From Phytoactinopolyspora halotolerans (GTDB lineage Bacteria > Actinomycetota > Actinomycetes > Jiangellales > Jiangellaceae): a stretch of DNA of 64,000 nt. The notes under the pieces were generated by a model. That model was not told the origin of the DNA, ran no database searches, and saw nothing but the letters and a program-made list of their open reading frames with translations. The DNA lies in assembly GCF_010550675.1 (NCBI RefSeq), contig NZ_JAAGOA010000011.1, positions 62,001-126,000 of the forward strand, written 5' to 3'. Of the stretch, positions 44,037 through 52,980 are shown in pieces (the first letter of the stretch is position 1; every line of letters starts with the position of its first letter). The translations under genes were made by a program, and so were the position numbers.

Positions 44037-44089
44037 CATGATCATGAACGATAACCGTTCACATGGCACGGTTACCGTTCATGATCATG
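44037..44089. repeat. 55-bp dispersed palindrome, copy 2
   Basis: Arms 44037-44058 and 44068-44089 pair at 21 of 22 positions around loop TCACATGGC. Inverted copy of the element at 13861-13917 (5 differences in 55 nt). This copy lies between divergent genes, not at a 3' end. Confidence 0.8.
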
Positions 44090-44114
44090 GGGAGGTATCT
44101 GACAGACTCTCCGC

Positions 44115-45242
44115 ATGCGCATCCTTGTTGCTCCAGACAAGTTCGCTGGGACGTTGACGGCGGTTGAAGCGGCCGAGGCGATCGCCGACGGTTGGCGACG
44201 CACGTCGCCGGAGGCAGAGGTGGTGCCGATACCGATGGCGGACGGCGGTCCCGGGTTTGTGGACGTCCTGCATGCCAGTCTGGGCGGTGAGCTGCTCGCC
44301 GGCTCGGTGTCCGGCCCGCTTGCCGAGCCCGTTCCGGCGACCTTCCTCCTGGTCGAGGATGTCGCCTATATCGAGTCGGCGCAGGCCTGCGGGCTGGCCC
44401 TGATGCCGCTGGGACCGGATGGGCGTACGCCGGAGCCGGGGGCGGTGAACCGTGCGTCCACCTATGGAGTCGGTCAGCTCATCGGCTCGGCGGTGCAGTC
44501 CGGCGCGCGGCGAGTGGTCATCGGCCTCGGTGGCTCGGGTACGAACGACGGCGGGGCGGGGCTGCTTGCGGCCCTGGGTGCGACGTCGGAACCAGCCGGG
44601 GCATTGACCCGAGGACCGGACGGGCTGGCGGAGCTCACCTCCGTGGACCTCGGACCAGCGCTCGAGCGACTGGCCGGGGTCGAGCTGGTCGCCGCATCCG
44701 ACGTCGACAACCCGTTGCTCGGGCTACGTGGCGCGTCGAATGTGTTCGGTGCGCAGAAAGGGCTGGTCGACGAGGACGCCAGACTGGCCGCGGACGCCGC
44801 GCTCAGCAGACTCGCCGAGGCGGTCGAGCGGAAGACGGCTGAGGCGGCCGGCGCGGGTGCGGCGGGTGGCCTCGGATACGCCCTGCTCGTCCTCGGCGGA
44901 CGCCGGGAGCCGGGATTCGCCACCGTGGCGAGCGCGGTCGGCCTGTCCGACCTGGTAACGGCGTCCGACCTGGTCATCACCGGCGAGGGCAAACTCGACT
45001 GGCAGTCGATGAACGGCAAGGTTCCGGTGGGCGTGGCTGGGGTGGCGAACGCCGCTCTGCGGCCGTGCATCGCCCTCGCCGGTGCGGTACAGGTGGGCAA
45101 CCGTGAACTCCGCGCCAACGGCATCGAGGCCGCGTACTCGCTGGTGGACATCGTGGGGGAGGAACAGGCATTCGCCCAGCCCGCGCAGAGCCTGGCCGCG
45201 GTCGCCGCGCGCGTGGCCAAGACGTGGGGAAGGGCACGGTGA
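44115..45242 (+). CDS. Glycerate kinase (GarK/GlxK type)
   Basis: A 375-residue glycerate 2-kinase-type enzyme: MRILVAPDKFAGTLTAVEAA, PMADGGPGFVDVL, STYGVGQLIGSAVQSG, GLGGSGTNDGGAG, ASDVDNPLLG, and ITGEGKLDWQSMNGKVP. It channels glycerate into glycolysis, for example from glyoxylate or serine breakdown. No Shine-Dalgarno directly precedes ATG 44115; a TATCTG hexamer lies about 13 nt upstream. Confidence 0.93.
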   Translation: MRILVAPDKFAGTLTAVEAAEAIADGWRRTSPEAEVVPIPMADGGPGFVDVLHASLGGELLAGSVSGPLAEPVPATFLLVEDVAYIESAQACGLALMPLGPDGRTPEPGAVNRASTYGVGQLIGSAVQSGARRVVIGLGGSGTNDGGAGLLAALGATSEPAGALTRGPDGLAELTSVDLGPALERLAGVELVAASDVDNPLLGLRGASNVFGAQKGLVDEDARLAADAALSRLAEAVERKTAEAAGAGAAGGLGYALLVLGGRREPGFATVASAVGLSDLVTASDLVITGEGKLDWQSMNGKVPVGVAGVANAALRPCIALAGAVQVGNRELRANGIEAAYSLVDIVGEEQAFAQPAQSLAAVAARVAKTWGRAR

Positions 45243-45416
45243 CACCGAACATGCCCGATACGCGCCCGGCAAGGACCATCGTCCCTGGCGGGCGCCGGGT
45301 GCTATGGGAACAGTGAGTTCGGGTCCTACACTGGCAATGGCGGTACGGAATGACGCCGCCGCCGCAGGTGTTGGAAGCCTTGAACACGCAGTCCGCTATT
45401 CGTCAGGAGAACAACG

Positions 45417-45764
45417 ATGACGGTTCAGGAACAGGCCGCTACCGGCGTGGTGCTCACCGAGGAGGCATCCGGCAAGGTCAAGGCCCTGCTCGACCAGGAA
45501 GGCCGGGACGACCTCCAGTTGCGCATCGCTGTCCAGCCGGGTGGCTGCTCCGGCCTGCGCTACCAGCTCTTCTTCGACGAGCGGTCGCTGGACGGTGACA
45601 TCGTCCAGGACTTCCACGGTGTGAACGTCGTTGTCGACCGGATGAGCGCTCCGTACCTCACCGGCGCCACCATCGACTTCGTCGACACGATCGAGAAGCA
45701 GGGGTTCACCATCGACAACCCCAACGCCGGCGGTTCCTGCGCCTGCGGCGACTCGTTCCACTGA
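45417..45764 (+). CDS. erpA: A-type iron-sulfur carrier (ErpA/HesB)
   Basis: A 115-residue Fe-S insertion protein with the three conserved cysteines (PGGCSGLRY and SCACGDSF). AGGAG precedes the ATG by about 7 nt, and a TACACT hexamer (45327-45332) is a candidate -10. Fe-S clients in this window include lipA, miaB, nadA and the Rieske protein. It converges on the TusA gene 21 nt away. Confidence 0.93.
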   Translation: MTVQEQAATGVVLTEEASGKVKALLDQEGRDDLQLRIAVQPGGCSGLRYQLFFDERSLDGDIVQDFHGVNVVVDRMSAPYLTGATIDFVDTIEKQGFTIDNPNAGGSCACGDSFH

Positions 45765-45785
45765 TCGTCTCAGCGCGCCAGTTCT

Positions 45786-46016
45786 TCACCGGATACGCCG
45801 GACCAGGTATGAAGGGGCCGTAGCCTCGGGTTCGCCTGGGCCGGCGTATTCGTGTTCTCGCATCCGGCACCACGCCGGAATGTCGGTCGCCGCCGCGGGG
45901 TCGTCGGCGATGACGCGGATGATCCCGCCCACCGGGACATCACCGATCCGTTTCGCCAGCTCGATGACGGGCAGCGGGCACCGCTTGCCGCGGCAGTCGA
46001 GATCCAGGTCCGTCAT
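45786..46016 (-). CDS. TusA-like sulfur carrier
   Basis: A 76-residue TusA/SirA-fold protein: DLDCRGKRCPLPVIELAKRI carries the active CPxP cysteine, and GGIIRVIADDPAAATDIPAWCR is the second hallmark. Start ATG 46016 has GGAGG 8 nt upstream. It is downstream of a cysteine desulfurase on the same strand, so it can accept persulfide sulfur from it, for tRNA thiolation or another sulfur transfer. The frame is open upstream through a 24-bp tandem repeat, which I regard as non-coding. Confidence 0.88.
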   Translation of the reverse strand: MTDLDLDCRGKRCPLPVIELAKRIGDVPVGGIIRVIADDPAAATDIPAWCRMREHEYAGPGEPEATAPSYLVRRIR

Positions 46017-46047
46017 CGCCGACACCTCCACGCTCTCGTCGCGTCGC

Positions 46048-46095
46048 CGCTCGTGTTGTCTGGTCGCGCTCCGCTCGTGTTGATTGGTCGCGCTC
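46048..46095. repeat. Two tandem 24-bp repeats between desulfurase and TusA genes
   Basis: 46048-46071 and 46072-46095 are 24-nt units differing at two adjacent positions (core GGTCGCGCTC), with an 8-nt partial third copy. Confidence 0.8.
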
Positions 46096-46098
46096 CGC

Positions 46099-47280
46099 TC
46101 ACATGCCCGCCTCGGAGCGGAGCCGGGCGACCACCTCGGGAAGTACGTCGAGAAAGCGATCGACGTCGTCGCCGCTGACGTCCCGGGACAGGGAGACGCG
46201 CACGTTGCCGTGCGTGAGCACACCCATCGCCTCCAGCACGTGGCTGGGTCGCAGCGTGCTGGCGGTGCAGGACGAGCCGCTGTTGACGGCGAACCCGGCC
46301 CGGTCCAGTTCGGTGACGAGCGCTTCGCCGTTGACGTACAGGCAGGAGAAGGTCACCAGGTGCGCAAGCCGGTCGACGGGAGCACCGACCACCTCCACGT
46401 CCGGTATGCGCCGCGGGACCTCCTGACGGATCCGGTCGATCAGTTCCCGGTGACGGCGGGCGAGCTCATCCGCCTCTTCGACGCGGGCCCGCAGTGCGGC
46501 CGCCGCGGCCAGCACACCCGGCACGTTCTCGAAGCCCGGCACACGGCCGCCCTCCCGCTCGTCCTCGGGCAAGGCCGATCGCCATCGAGTCTTCCGGCCG
46601 ACTGCGAGGACCCCGACGCCGGGTGGGCCGCCCCACTTGTGTGCGCTTGCCGTCAGCACCGACCATCCACCGGGCACAGGTTGCCGCCCGACCGTCTGCG
46701 CGGCGTCGACCAGTAACGGAACCGTCCGGGCCTGACATGCGTCGGCGACGGCCTCGACCGGCTGGACGGTTCCGACCTCGTGGTTCGCCGTCTGCAGGCA
46801 GGCCAGCGCGGTGTCCGGGGTGAGCGCGGCGGCGAATGCGGCCGTGTCCACCCGTCCGAGCCGGTCTACCTCGACGATCCGCACGTCCGGCCCGGTCTGT
46901 CCGGTGCGCTCCATGGCCAGGTGACGTGCGGTGTGCAGCACGGAGGAGTGCTCGACGGCGGAGGCCACGATGCCGGCGGCGGAGCGGTCGCGAGCCCGGG
47001 CCGTGCCGAGCATGCCCAACTGGACGGCCTGGGTACCGGAGGAGGTGAACGACACCTCGTCCGGCTTCGAACCGATCACGGCGGCCACCAGTTCCCGGGC
47101 GTTGTCGAGCAGCACCCGCGCGCGCCGTGCCGAACCGTACAGCCTGGCCGGATCGGCCCAGCCGTCGTCGATCGCCGCCAGCCACACATCGCGGGCCGCC
47201 GGATGCAGCGGTTCTGTCGAGGCCGCGTCGAAGTATCCCTGCCGGCTCTGGGCAGCGCCGTCGGTACGTGTGGGGTCCAC
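46099..47280 (-). CDS. Cysteine desulfurase (class V aminotransferase)
   Basis: PLP enzyme that takes sulfur from cysteine to form a protein persulfide. Key parts: YFDAASTEPLHPAA, TSSGTQAVQLG, SAVEHSSVL, NHEVGTVQP, DAAQTVGR, the PLP lysine in ASAHKWGGP, and the catalytic cysteine loop NSGSSCTASTLRPSHV. Length 393 residues with the GTG at 47280; the frame stays open to a TTG at 47328. A TATTAC hexamer (47291-47296, minus strand) sits 10 nt before GTG 47280. Pairing with TusA suggests an IscS/NifS-like sulfur donor. Divergent from ctaC. Confidence 0.9.
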   Translation of the reverse strand: MDPTRTDGAAQSRQGYFDAASTEPLHPAARDVWLAAIDDGWADPARLYGSARRARVLLDNARELVAAVIGSKPDEVSFTSSGTQAVQLGMLGTARARDRSAAGIVASAVEHSSVLHTARHLAMERTGQTGPDVRIVEVDRLGRVDTAAFAAALTPDTALACLQTANHEVGTVQPVEAVADACQARTVPLLVDAAQTVGRQPVPGGWSVLTASAHKWGGPPGVGVLAVGRKTRWRSALPEDEREGGRVPGFENVPGVLAAAAALRARVEEADELARRHRELIDRIRQEVPRRIPDVEVVGAPVDRLAHLVTFSCLYVNGEALVTELDRAGFAVNSGSSCTASTLRPSHVLEAMGVLTHGNVRVSLSRDVSGDDVDRFLDVLPEVVARLRSEAGM

Positions 47281-47444
47281 GACACGTACGGTAATAGGCA
47301 GACCTGCTGGCTCGGCGTCGAGTGCCAACCGCTAGGGTGGGCTGCGACAAGAGAAGCTTGCCTAGGGCGCAGTGCGTCGTTCGACCGCTCCGGTCCCGTT
47401 TCGCGCTGCCGCACGGGTGGGTGCAATGCATGGAAGGGCGCCTC

Positions 47445-48287
47445 GTGGGTCAGGATAGGTGGGCTCGCCCGGTGCGTCGCAGAGTCATGGCTGCGTCCGC
47501 CGCGGTGGGCACGGTATTGGCACTGAGCGGCTGCGCTGCGGACGCTGACAACCAAGGGCAGCGGTTTGGCCTGCCCGAGGGGGTGACGGAAGAGGCGCCG
47601 CTGATCGGTGACCTCTGGGTCGGCTCCTGGGTGGCCGCTTTCGCCGTCGGTGTCCTGGTCTGGGGGCTGATCCTCTGGGCCGTGGTGGCGTACCGGAAGC
47701 GGAACGATGAGCTGCCCAAGCAGACTCGGTTCAACATACCGATCGAGTTCTTGTACACGGTGACGCCGCTGATCGTCATCGGCGTGCTGTTCTACTTCAC
47801 TGTGCAGCACCAAGACGACATCCTCGACGAGTCGGAGGACCCCGATCTGACGGTCCACGTCATCGGCCAGCAGTGGTCGTGGGCGTTCAACTACACCGAC
47901 GAGGACGTGTATGACATCGGGACGACCACCGACATCCCCACGCTTTACCTGCCAGTGAACCAGACCGTGCGGTTCGAGCTCGACTCGCCGGACGTGATCC
48001 ACTCGTTCTGGGTTCCGCAGTTCTACATGAAGATGGACGTGATCCCCGGGCGCACCAACAGCTTCCAGGTGACCCCGAACGAGGAGGGCACCTACGCCGG
48101 CAAGTGTGCCGAGCTGTGCGGGGCATATCACGCGCGGATGCTGTTCAACGTCGAGGTGGTCTCCGAGCAGGAGTACGCCGCTCACATGCAGGAACTGCGC
48201 CAGGAGGGCCAGACGGGACAGATCGATGTCCCGCTCCGCGGTTCGTATGCGAACGTGCCGGAAGGCGAAGGCGGGAGCCAAGAGTGA
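47445..48287 (+). CDS. ctaC: Cytochrome c oxidase subunit II (lipoprotein)
   Basis: CuA-bearing subunit of the aa3 oxidase. The 280 residues comprise a lipoprotein signal with Cys30 (VLALSGC), two TM helices (~62-85 and ~103-125), the [12 protein letters not shown] loop and the CuA site C221, C225, H229 and M232 ([12 protein letters not shown]). GTG 47445 is the likely start: GGAAGG (47432-47437) is 7 nt upstream, while ATG 47430 has no site. Stop overlaps ctaD by 4 nt. The downstream order is ctaC-ctaD-ctaF. Confidence 0.95.
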   Translation: MGQDRWARPVRRRVMAASAAVGTVLALSGCAADADNQGQRFGLPEGVTEEAPLIGDLWVGSWVAAFAVGVLVWGLILWAVVAYRKRNDELPKQTRFNIPIEFLYTVTPLIVIGVLFYFTVQHQDDILDESEDPDLTVHVIGQQWSWAFNYTDEDVYDIGTTTDIPTLYLPVNQTVRFELDSPDVIHSFWVPQFYMKMDVIPGRTNSFQVTPNEEGTYAGKCAELCGAYHARMLFNVEVVSEQEYAAHMQELRQEGQTGQIDVPLRGSYANVPEGEGGSQE

Positions 48288-50059
48288 CGACATACCTCGA
48301 ACGTACGGCCGCCACGCGGGAGGCCGCCCCACGTCCGGCGGCGATGCCGCGGCTGAAGGGCAACGTCGCCGTCCGGTGGATGACGTCCACCGACCACAAG
48401 ATCATCGGGTACATGTACCTGATCGCCTCGTTCGGCTTCTTCCTCATCGGCGGCGTGATGGCGCTGCTGATCCGGGCGGAGCTGTTCGCGCCGGGGCGCC
48501 AGGTGGTCAGCGACGGTGTCTACAACCAGCTGTTCACCATGCACGGCACCATCATGCTGCTGCTGTTCGCGACACCGCTGTTCATCGGGTTCGGCAATAT
48601 CATCGTGCCGCTGCAGATCGGTGCGCCGGACGTGGCCTTCCCCCGGCTGAACATGTTCAGCTTCTACCTGTTCCTATTCGGTGGGCTGATCGTCATCTCC
48701 GGCTTCCTCACCCCGGGCGGTGCCGCCGACTTCGGCTGGTTCGCGTACACGCCGCTCTCCAATGACGTGTACACCCCGCACGTCGGCGGCGATCTGTGGG
48801 TCGCAGGCCTCGCGATGAGCGGCTTCGGGACGATCTTCGGCGCGGTGAACTTCGTGACGACGATCGTCTGTATGCGGGCGCCGGGTATGACCATGTTCCG
48901 GATGCCGATCTTCACCTGGAACATCCTGGTCACCAGCATTCTGGTGCTGATCGCCTTCCCGTTGCTCGCGGCCGCGCTGTTCGCGCTGTTCGCGGACCGG
49001 AACCTGGGCACGCACATCTTCGATCCCGCCGCCGGCGGCGCGGTCCTGTGGCAGCACCTGTTCTGGTTCTTCGGCCATCCCGAGGTGTACATCATCGCGC
49101 TGCCGTTCTTCGGCATCATCACCGAGATCATCCCGGTCTTCAGCCGCAAGCCGATCTTCGGCTACAAGGGCCTGGTACTGGCGACGCTGTCGATCGCCAT
49201 GCTCTCGGTGGCGGTGTGGGCGCACCACATGTACGTCACCGGCGCCGTCAGCCTGCCGTTCTTCGCGGCGATGACGATGTTGATCGCGGTTCCGACCGGC
49301 CTGAAGTTCTTCGCCTGGATCGGGACGATGTGGCGTGGCTCGATCACGTTCGAGGCGCCGATGCTGTTCGCGCTCGGTTTCATGGTGACGTTCCTGTTCG
49401 GCGGGTTGACCGGTGTCATCCTGTCGTCGCCACCACTGGACTTCCACGTCTCGGACTCGTACTTCGTGGTGGGGCACTTCCACTACGTGGTGTTCGGCAC
49501 CGTGGTGTTCGCGATGTTCGCCGGCTTCTATTTCTGGTGGCCCAAGTTCACCGGTCGCATGCTGGACGAGCGGCTGGCCAAGATCCACTTCTGGTCCCTG
49601 TTCATCGGGTTCCATGGCACGTTCCTGGTGCAGCATTGGCTGGGTGTCGAGGGCATGCCTCGGCGCTACTCGGACTACACCGTCGACGACGGCTTCGAGT
49701 TCCTGAACCAGATATCGACGATCGGCTCGTTCATCCTCGCCGTGTCCACGCTGCCGTTCATCTGGAACGTGTGGAAGTCGCGACAGCTGCCGCGAGTCGC
49801 GGTGGACGACCCGTGGGGCTGGGGTCAGTCCATGGAATGGGCGACGTCCTGCCCGCCGCCACGGCACAACTTCACGTCGTTGCCCCGGATCCGCAGCGAG
49901 CGCCCAGCGTTCGACTTGAAGTTCCCCGAGGCCGCGGCCGGCTCGCAGCTGAAACCGGCCGGCAGCGGGACGATCGTCGAGGTGCTCGGCCCGGCGGATG
50001 TGGACGCGACAGGCTACGAGAAGCCTGCGGACGGCCGCAAGAGGGAGGATGAAGAGTAG
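48284..50059 (+). CDS. ctaD: Cytochrome c oxidase subunit I
   Basis: Catalytic aa3-type subunit, 591 residues, 12 helices. Visible are the low-spin haem helix ([10 protein letters not shown]), the CuB/haem a3 site with the His-Tyr crosslink motif (FFGHPEVYI), the HHMYVTGA histidine pair and the terminal haem ligands ([11 protein letters not shown]). A cytoplasmic C-terminal tail of ~70 residues is typical for actinobacteria. GTG start overlaps the ctaC stop (GTGA) and the stop overlaps ctaF by one base, so the three subunits are coupled. Confidence 0.98.
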   Translation: MTTYLERTAATREAAPRPAAMPRLKGNVAVRWMTSTDHKIIGYMYLIASFGFFLIGGVMALLIRAELFAPGRQVVSDGVYNQLFTMHGTIMLLLFATPLFIGFGNIIVPLQIGAPDVAFPRLNMFSFYLFLFGGLIVISGFLTPGGAADFGWFAYTPLSNDVYTPHVGGDLWVAGLAMSGFGTIFGAVNFVTTIVCMRAPGMTMFRMPIFTWNILVTSILVLIAFPLLAAALFALFADRNLGTHIFDPAAGGAVLWQHLFWFFGHPEVYIIALPFFGIITEIIPVFSRKPIFGYKGLVLATLSIAMLSVAVWAHHMYVTGAVSLPFFAAMTMLIAVPTGLKFFAWIGTMWRGSITFEAPMLFALGFMVTFLFGGLTGVILSSPPLDFHVSDSYFVVGHFHYVVFGTVVFAMFAGFYFWWPKFTGRMLDERLAKIHFWSLFIGFHGTFLVQHWLGVEGMPRRYSDYTVDDGFEFLNQISTIGSFILAVSTLPFIWNVWKSRQLPRVAVDDPWGWGQSMEWATSCPPPRHNFTSLPRIRSERPAFDLKFPEAAAGSQLKPAGSGTIVEVLGPADVDATGYEKPADGRKREDEE

Positions 50060-50454
50060 TGAAGGTTGAAGCACTCGTCTTCGGCGTCGTCGCGGTCTTC
50101 TTGGCGGTCGTGACACCGATCTACTGGTTCGCCTCCAACGATCCGACCGGTACCACCGCGCTGGCCGTGACGTTCGGTTTGGGCGCGATGATCGCGTTCT
50201 ACTTCATGCTGCTGGTGCGGCGGCTCGGCCCACGCCCGGAGGACCGACACGACGGTGAGATCGAGGAGCTGGCCGGGGAGTACGGCTTCTTCAGCCCGCA
50301 CTCGTGGTGGCCGCTGATGGGCGGCCTCGCCGCATCCGTGGTGTTCCTCGGCTTGGTGTTCGCCTGGTTCATCCTGATCATCGGCGTCGCGTTGGCGGCG
50401 ATCGCCGTGATCGGGTGGGTCTTCGAGTACTATCGCGGCGAGTACAGCCACTAG
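50059..50454 (+). CDS. ctaF: Cytochrome c oxidase subunit IV (actinobacterial)
   Basis: A 131-residue membrane subunit with four helices: VEALVFGVVAVFLAVVTPIYW, ALAVTFGLGAMIAFYFMLLV, and two after the loop (WWPLMGGLAASVVFLGLVFAW, FILIIGVALAAIAVIGWVF), ending EYYRGEYSH. This is the actinobacterial CtaF found after ctaD. GTG start overlaps the ctaD stop. A 22-bp terminator follows 63 nt later. Confidence 0.93.
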   Translation: MKVEALVFGVVAVFLAVVTPIYWFASNDPTGTTALAVTFGLGAMIAFYFMLLVRRLGPRPEDRHDGEIEELAGEYGFFSPHSWWPLMGGLAASVVFLGLVFAWFILIIGVALAAIAVIGWVFEYYRGEYSH

Positions 50455-50517
50455 ATCCTGCGCCGCGCCCCCTGCATACGGCCTCCTTCCGCCGACCAGG
50501 TCCCGCGGGGTCGCGCA

Positions 50518-50571
50518 CACGACGTCCTGCACCCCCGAGTGCCCCAGGCCTCGGGGGTGCAGGACGTCGTG
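50518..50571 (+). terminator. 22-bp hairpin terminating ctaCDF
   Basis: Arms 50518-50539 and 50550-50571 are perfect complements (CTCGGGGGTGCAGGACG core) with a 10-nt loop. It abuts the -10 element of the next gene. Confidence 0.8.
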
Positions 50572-50573
50572 CG

Positions 50574-50579
50574 TAAGGT
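50574..50579 (+). promoter_or_regulatory. -10 element for a leaderless SRPBCC gene
   Basis: TAAGGT lies exactly 7 nt before GTG 50587, the spacing expected when transcription starts at the initiation codon. No convincing -35. Confidence 0.45.
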
Positions 50580-50586
50580 CGGTGGG

Positions 50587-51063
50587 GTGAGATCCCGTGC
50601 GTTCCGGCTCCGGACGAGGTGGCTGATCGACGACGAGCGGCAGCGGTGCTGGGAGTTTCTCACCGCGCCGGGGCAACGTTGGCGGGACTGGTGGCCGCGG
50701 CTGCAGGAGATTCATGTCGACCGGGCCGACGACTTGGTCGGCAGCGAGGCTCGCTGCGTATGGCGCAGTCCGATCGGTTACCGTGTCCGCACCGACCTGA
50801 AGCTCGTCGATGTGGTGGCCGAGAAACGTGTCGAGCTGTCGGTGCGTGGCGACGTGACGGGCGGGGCCGTGGTGGAGTTCGCCGCCGGGTCATCGGGTGG
50901 CACGCTGATCGATGTCGCGCTGGAGCTGACGCCGGCAGCGCGCTGGATGCGGCTGACGACGCCGGTGCTGCGGCCGCTGTTCATGTTCGGCCATCGAGTG
51001 GTCATGCGCGGAGGGGAGCGTGGTATGAACGCGGTCCTGGTTGGGCGTCGCGCCGTGGATTGA
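50587..51063 (+). CDS. SRPBCC (START-like) family protein
   Basis: A 158-residue helix-grip protein: SRAFRLRTRWLIDDERQRCWEFLT opening strand/helix, WRDWWPRLQEIHVD, RCVWRSPIGYRVRTDLKLVDVVAEKRVELSVRGDV-like central strands, and a long C-terminal helix (RWMRLTTPVLRPLFMFGH). Such proteins bind hydrophobic ligands; none can be assigned. It sits between the ctaCDF and qcrCAB blocks and converges on qcrB. Confidence 0.8.
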   Translation: MRSRAFRLRTRWLIDDERQRCWEFLTAPGQRWRDWWPRLQEIHVDRADDLVGSEARCVWRSPIGYRVRTDLKLVDVVAEKRVELSVRGDVTGGAVVEFAAGSSGGTLIDVALELTPAARWMRLTTPVLRPLFMFGHRVVMRGGERGMNAVLVGRRAVD

Positions 51064-51144
51064 GAAATCCGCAGCCCCCGCGCGCCTGAAGGAACGTGTG
51101 GCCGCGCCTGGACGAAGCTGTGGGCGCCGCCCGAGGCGAACGCA

Positions 51145-51196
51145 AAACGGCCGTGAGTCCGAAGGGGATCGGTCCCCTTGGTCCTCACGGCCGTTT
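51145..51196. terminator. Two-tier bidirectional terminator before qcrB 3' end
   Basis: Outer arms AAACGGCCGTGAG (51145-51157) and 51184-51196 are perfect complements. An inner hairpin AAGGGGA/TCCCCTT (51162-51168, 51173-51179) has a TCGG loop. A/T ends suit termination in both directions. Confidence 0.85.
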
Positions 51197-51261
51197 CCGC
51201 GGCTCATTCTCCTACGGGACGGGTGTGCCGTGTCAGGGCAGCACCTGTCACGACTGGCCGG

Positions 51262-52980
51262 TCAGCGCGTCGTCACCTGGTCTCCCGGGTGCTCCTCATG
51301 TGCGCCGCTCTCCAGCTCGCCGTGTCCGTTGTGGTGCGCCTGCTCCATTTCCTCCCGGGTCGGCTTCTGGATGACGTCGCCGAAGTAGAAGCGGGACAGC
51401 CGGGCACGCCGCCGTTCCTTCTTGTATGCAGGATTGGGCACACCGCTCGCGTCCGTCGCCGGGCCGGGCTCGATCGGCTCGATCCGGTCGTGCGCGGTGA
51501 GAGCGTACGCATCGCCGTGTTCCAGCGGCTGGTGCCGCTCGGAGAACTCGCCGTCCGGGCTGACCACGATGATGCCGCTCTCCCGGCCGTGCAACACCTT
51601 CTCCCGGTCACGCCGCTGCAGCCCGAGACAGATCCGCTTGGTGACCCAGAACGCGAGCGGTGGCCCGAGGATGATGCTGAACTGAAGGAAGCGAGAGATC
51701 CAGTTGACCGGAATCTCCAGGATGGTAGCGAAGAAGTCGTTCCCGCCGGCGATCCAGAGCAGGATGTAGAACACGATGAACCCGACGCCCAGGCCGGTCC
51801 GGACGGGCATGTTCCGGGGGCGGTCCAGGACGTGGTGCTCCCGTGTGTCTCCGGTGACCTTCTGTTCGATCCACGGGTACAGCGCCAGCGGCGTGAGGAT
51901 CAGGCCGGGCAGGATGACCGCCGGGATCAACACGCTCAGCGCGAGCTCATGCCCGAGGATGTCGATGCCCCACGCAGGCATCACTCGCAGCGCACCGTCC
52001 AGGAAGCCGACATACCAGTCTGGTTGTGTTCCGGCCGTGACCTGCGATGGATCGTACGGTCCCCAGAACCAGACCGGGTTGATCTGGATGGTGGCGGCCA
52101 TCAGGAAGATGAAGCCCCAGACGATGAACTGGAATCCGCCGGCCTTGGCCACATAAACCGGGAAGAACGGGTAACCCACCACATTCCGGTCGCTCTTGCC
52201 GGCACCCGGGTACTGGGTGTGCTTCTGGTACCACAGCAGCATCAGATGCAGCGCCACCAGTGCGAGGATGAGGCCGGGGACCAGCAGAATGTGAATCGGG
52301 TAGAGCCGGGAGATGATGTCGTCGCCCGGATACTCGCCGCCGAAGATGAAGAACGACAGGTACGTGCCGACCACCGGGATGGCGAGCATGCCGCCTTCGA
52401 TGATTCGCAGCCCGGTGCCGGAGAGCAGATCGTCCGGGAGCGAGTAGCCGGTGAAGCCGTTGGTGATGCCGAGCACCAGCAAGGACAGACCGACCAGCCA
52501 GTTCAGCTCCCGCGGCTTGCGGAACGCGCCGGTGAAGAAGATCCGCAGCATGTGTGCCGACATCGCCGCGATGAACACCAGCGTGGCCCAGTGGTGCACC
52601 TGGCGCATCAGCAGTCCGCCGCGGACCTCGAAGGAGAGCTCCAGCGTCGAGGCGTACGCCTCGGAGAGACCGACCCCGCGCAGCGGTATGTACGCGCCCT
52701 CATAGGTGATGTGCGCCATCGAGGGCTTGAACCACAGCGTCAGGAACACACCCGACAAGATGATCAAGATCAAGCTGAATAACGCGATCTCACCGAGCAA
52801 GAACGACCAGTGGTCGGGGAAGACCTTCCGGATGTTCCGCTTGAGCCAGTTGCTGGCCGTGATGCGCTGGTCGACGAAGTCGACCACGCGGCCAGCGCCC
52901 TTGACGACGGCGTTGTCGCTCGCCCTGGTCTCCGGAGGCGCTTCGCGGGCGGTCTCCGGCGGGGTAGTCGTGGTGGTCAT
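51262..52980 (-). CDS. qcrB: bc1 complex cytochrome b subunit
   Basis: A 572-residue quinol-oxidising membrane subunit. Haem b ligands are visible in QVHHWATLVF/AHMLRIFFTGAF and HILLVPGLILALVALHLMLLW; the Qo-site PEWY appears as PDWY (TQPDWYVGFLDG), the usual actinobacterial form. A long charged cytoplasmic C-terminus (residues ~440-572) is typical for the phylum. ATG overlaps the qcrA stop by 4 nt. Last gene of ctaE-qcrCAB. Confidence 0.97.
   Translation of the reverse strand: MTTTTTPPETAREAPPETRASDNAVVKGAGRVVDFVDQRITASNWLKRNIRKVFPDHWSFLLGEIALFSLILIILSGVFLTLWFKPSMAHITYEGAYIPLRGVGLSEAYASTLELSFEVRGGLLMRQVHHWATLVFIAAMSAHMLRIFFTGAFRKPRELNWLVGLSLLVLGITNGFTGYSLPDDLLSGTGLRIIEGGMLAIPVVGTYLSFFIFGGEYPGDDIISRLYPIHILLVPGLILALVALHLMLLWYQKHTQYPGAGKSDRNVVGYPFFPVYVAKAGGFQFIVWGFIFLMAATIQINPVWFWGPYDPSQVTAGTQPDWYVGFLDGALRVMPAWGIDILGHELALSVLIPAVILPGLILTPLALYPWIEQKVTGDTREHHVLDRPRNMPVRTGLGVGFIVFYILLWIAGGNDFFATILEIPVNWISRFLQFSIILGPPLAFWVTKRICLGLQRRDREKVLHGRESGIIVVSPDGEFSERHQPLEHGDAYALTAHDRIEPIEPGPATDASGVPNPAYKKERRRARLSRFYFGDVIQKPTREEMEQAHHNGHGELESGAHEEHPGDQVTTR

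Noticed and set aside
46017-46223. Extended TusA protein reading through the tandem repeat
   Set aside because: It would overlap the desulfurase gene and place repeats at the N-terminus; GGAGG before ATG 46016 supports the short form.
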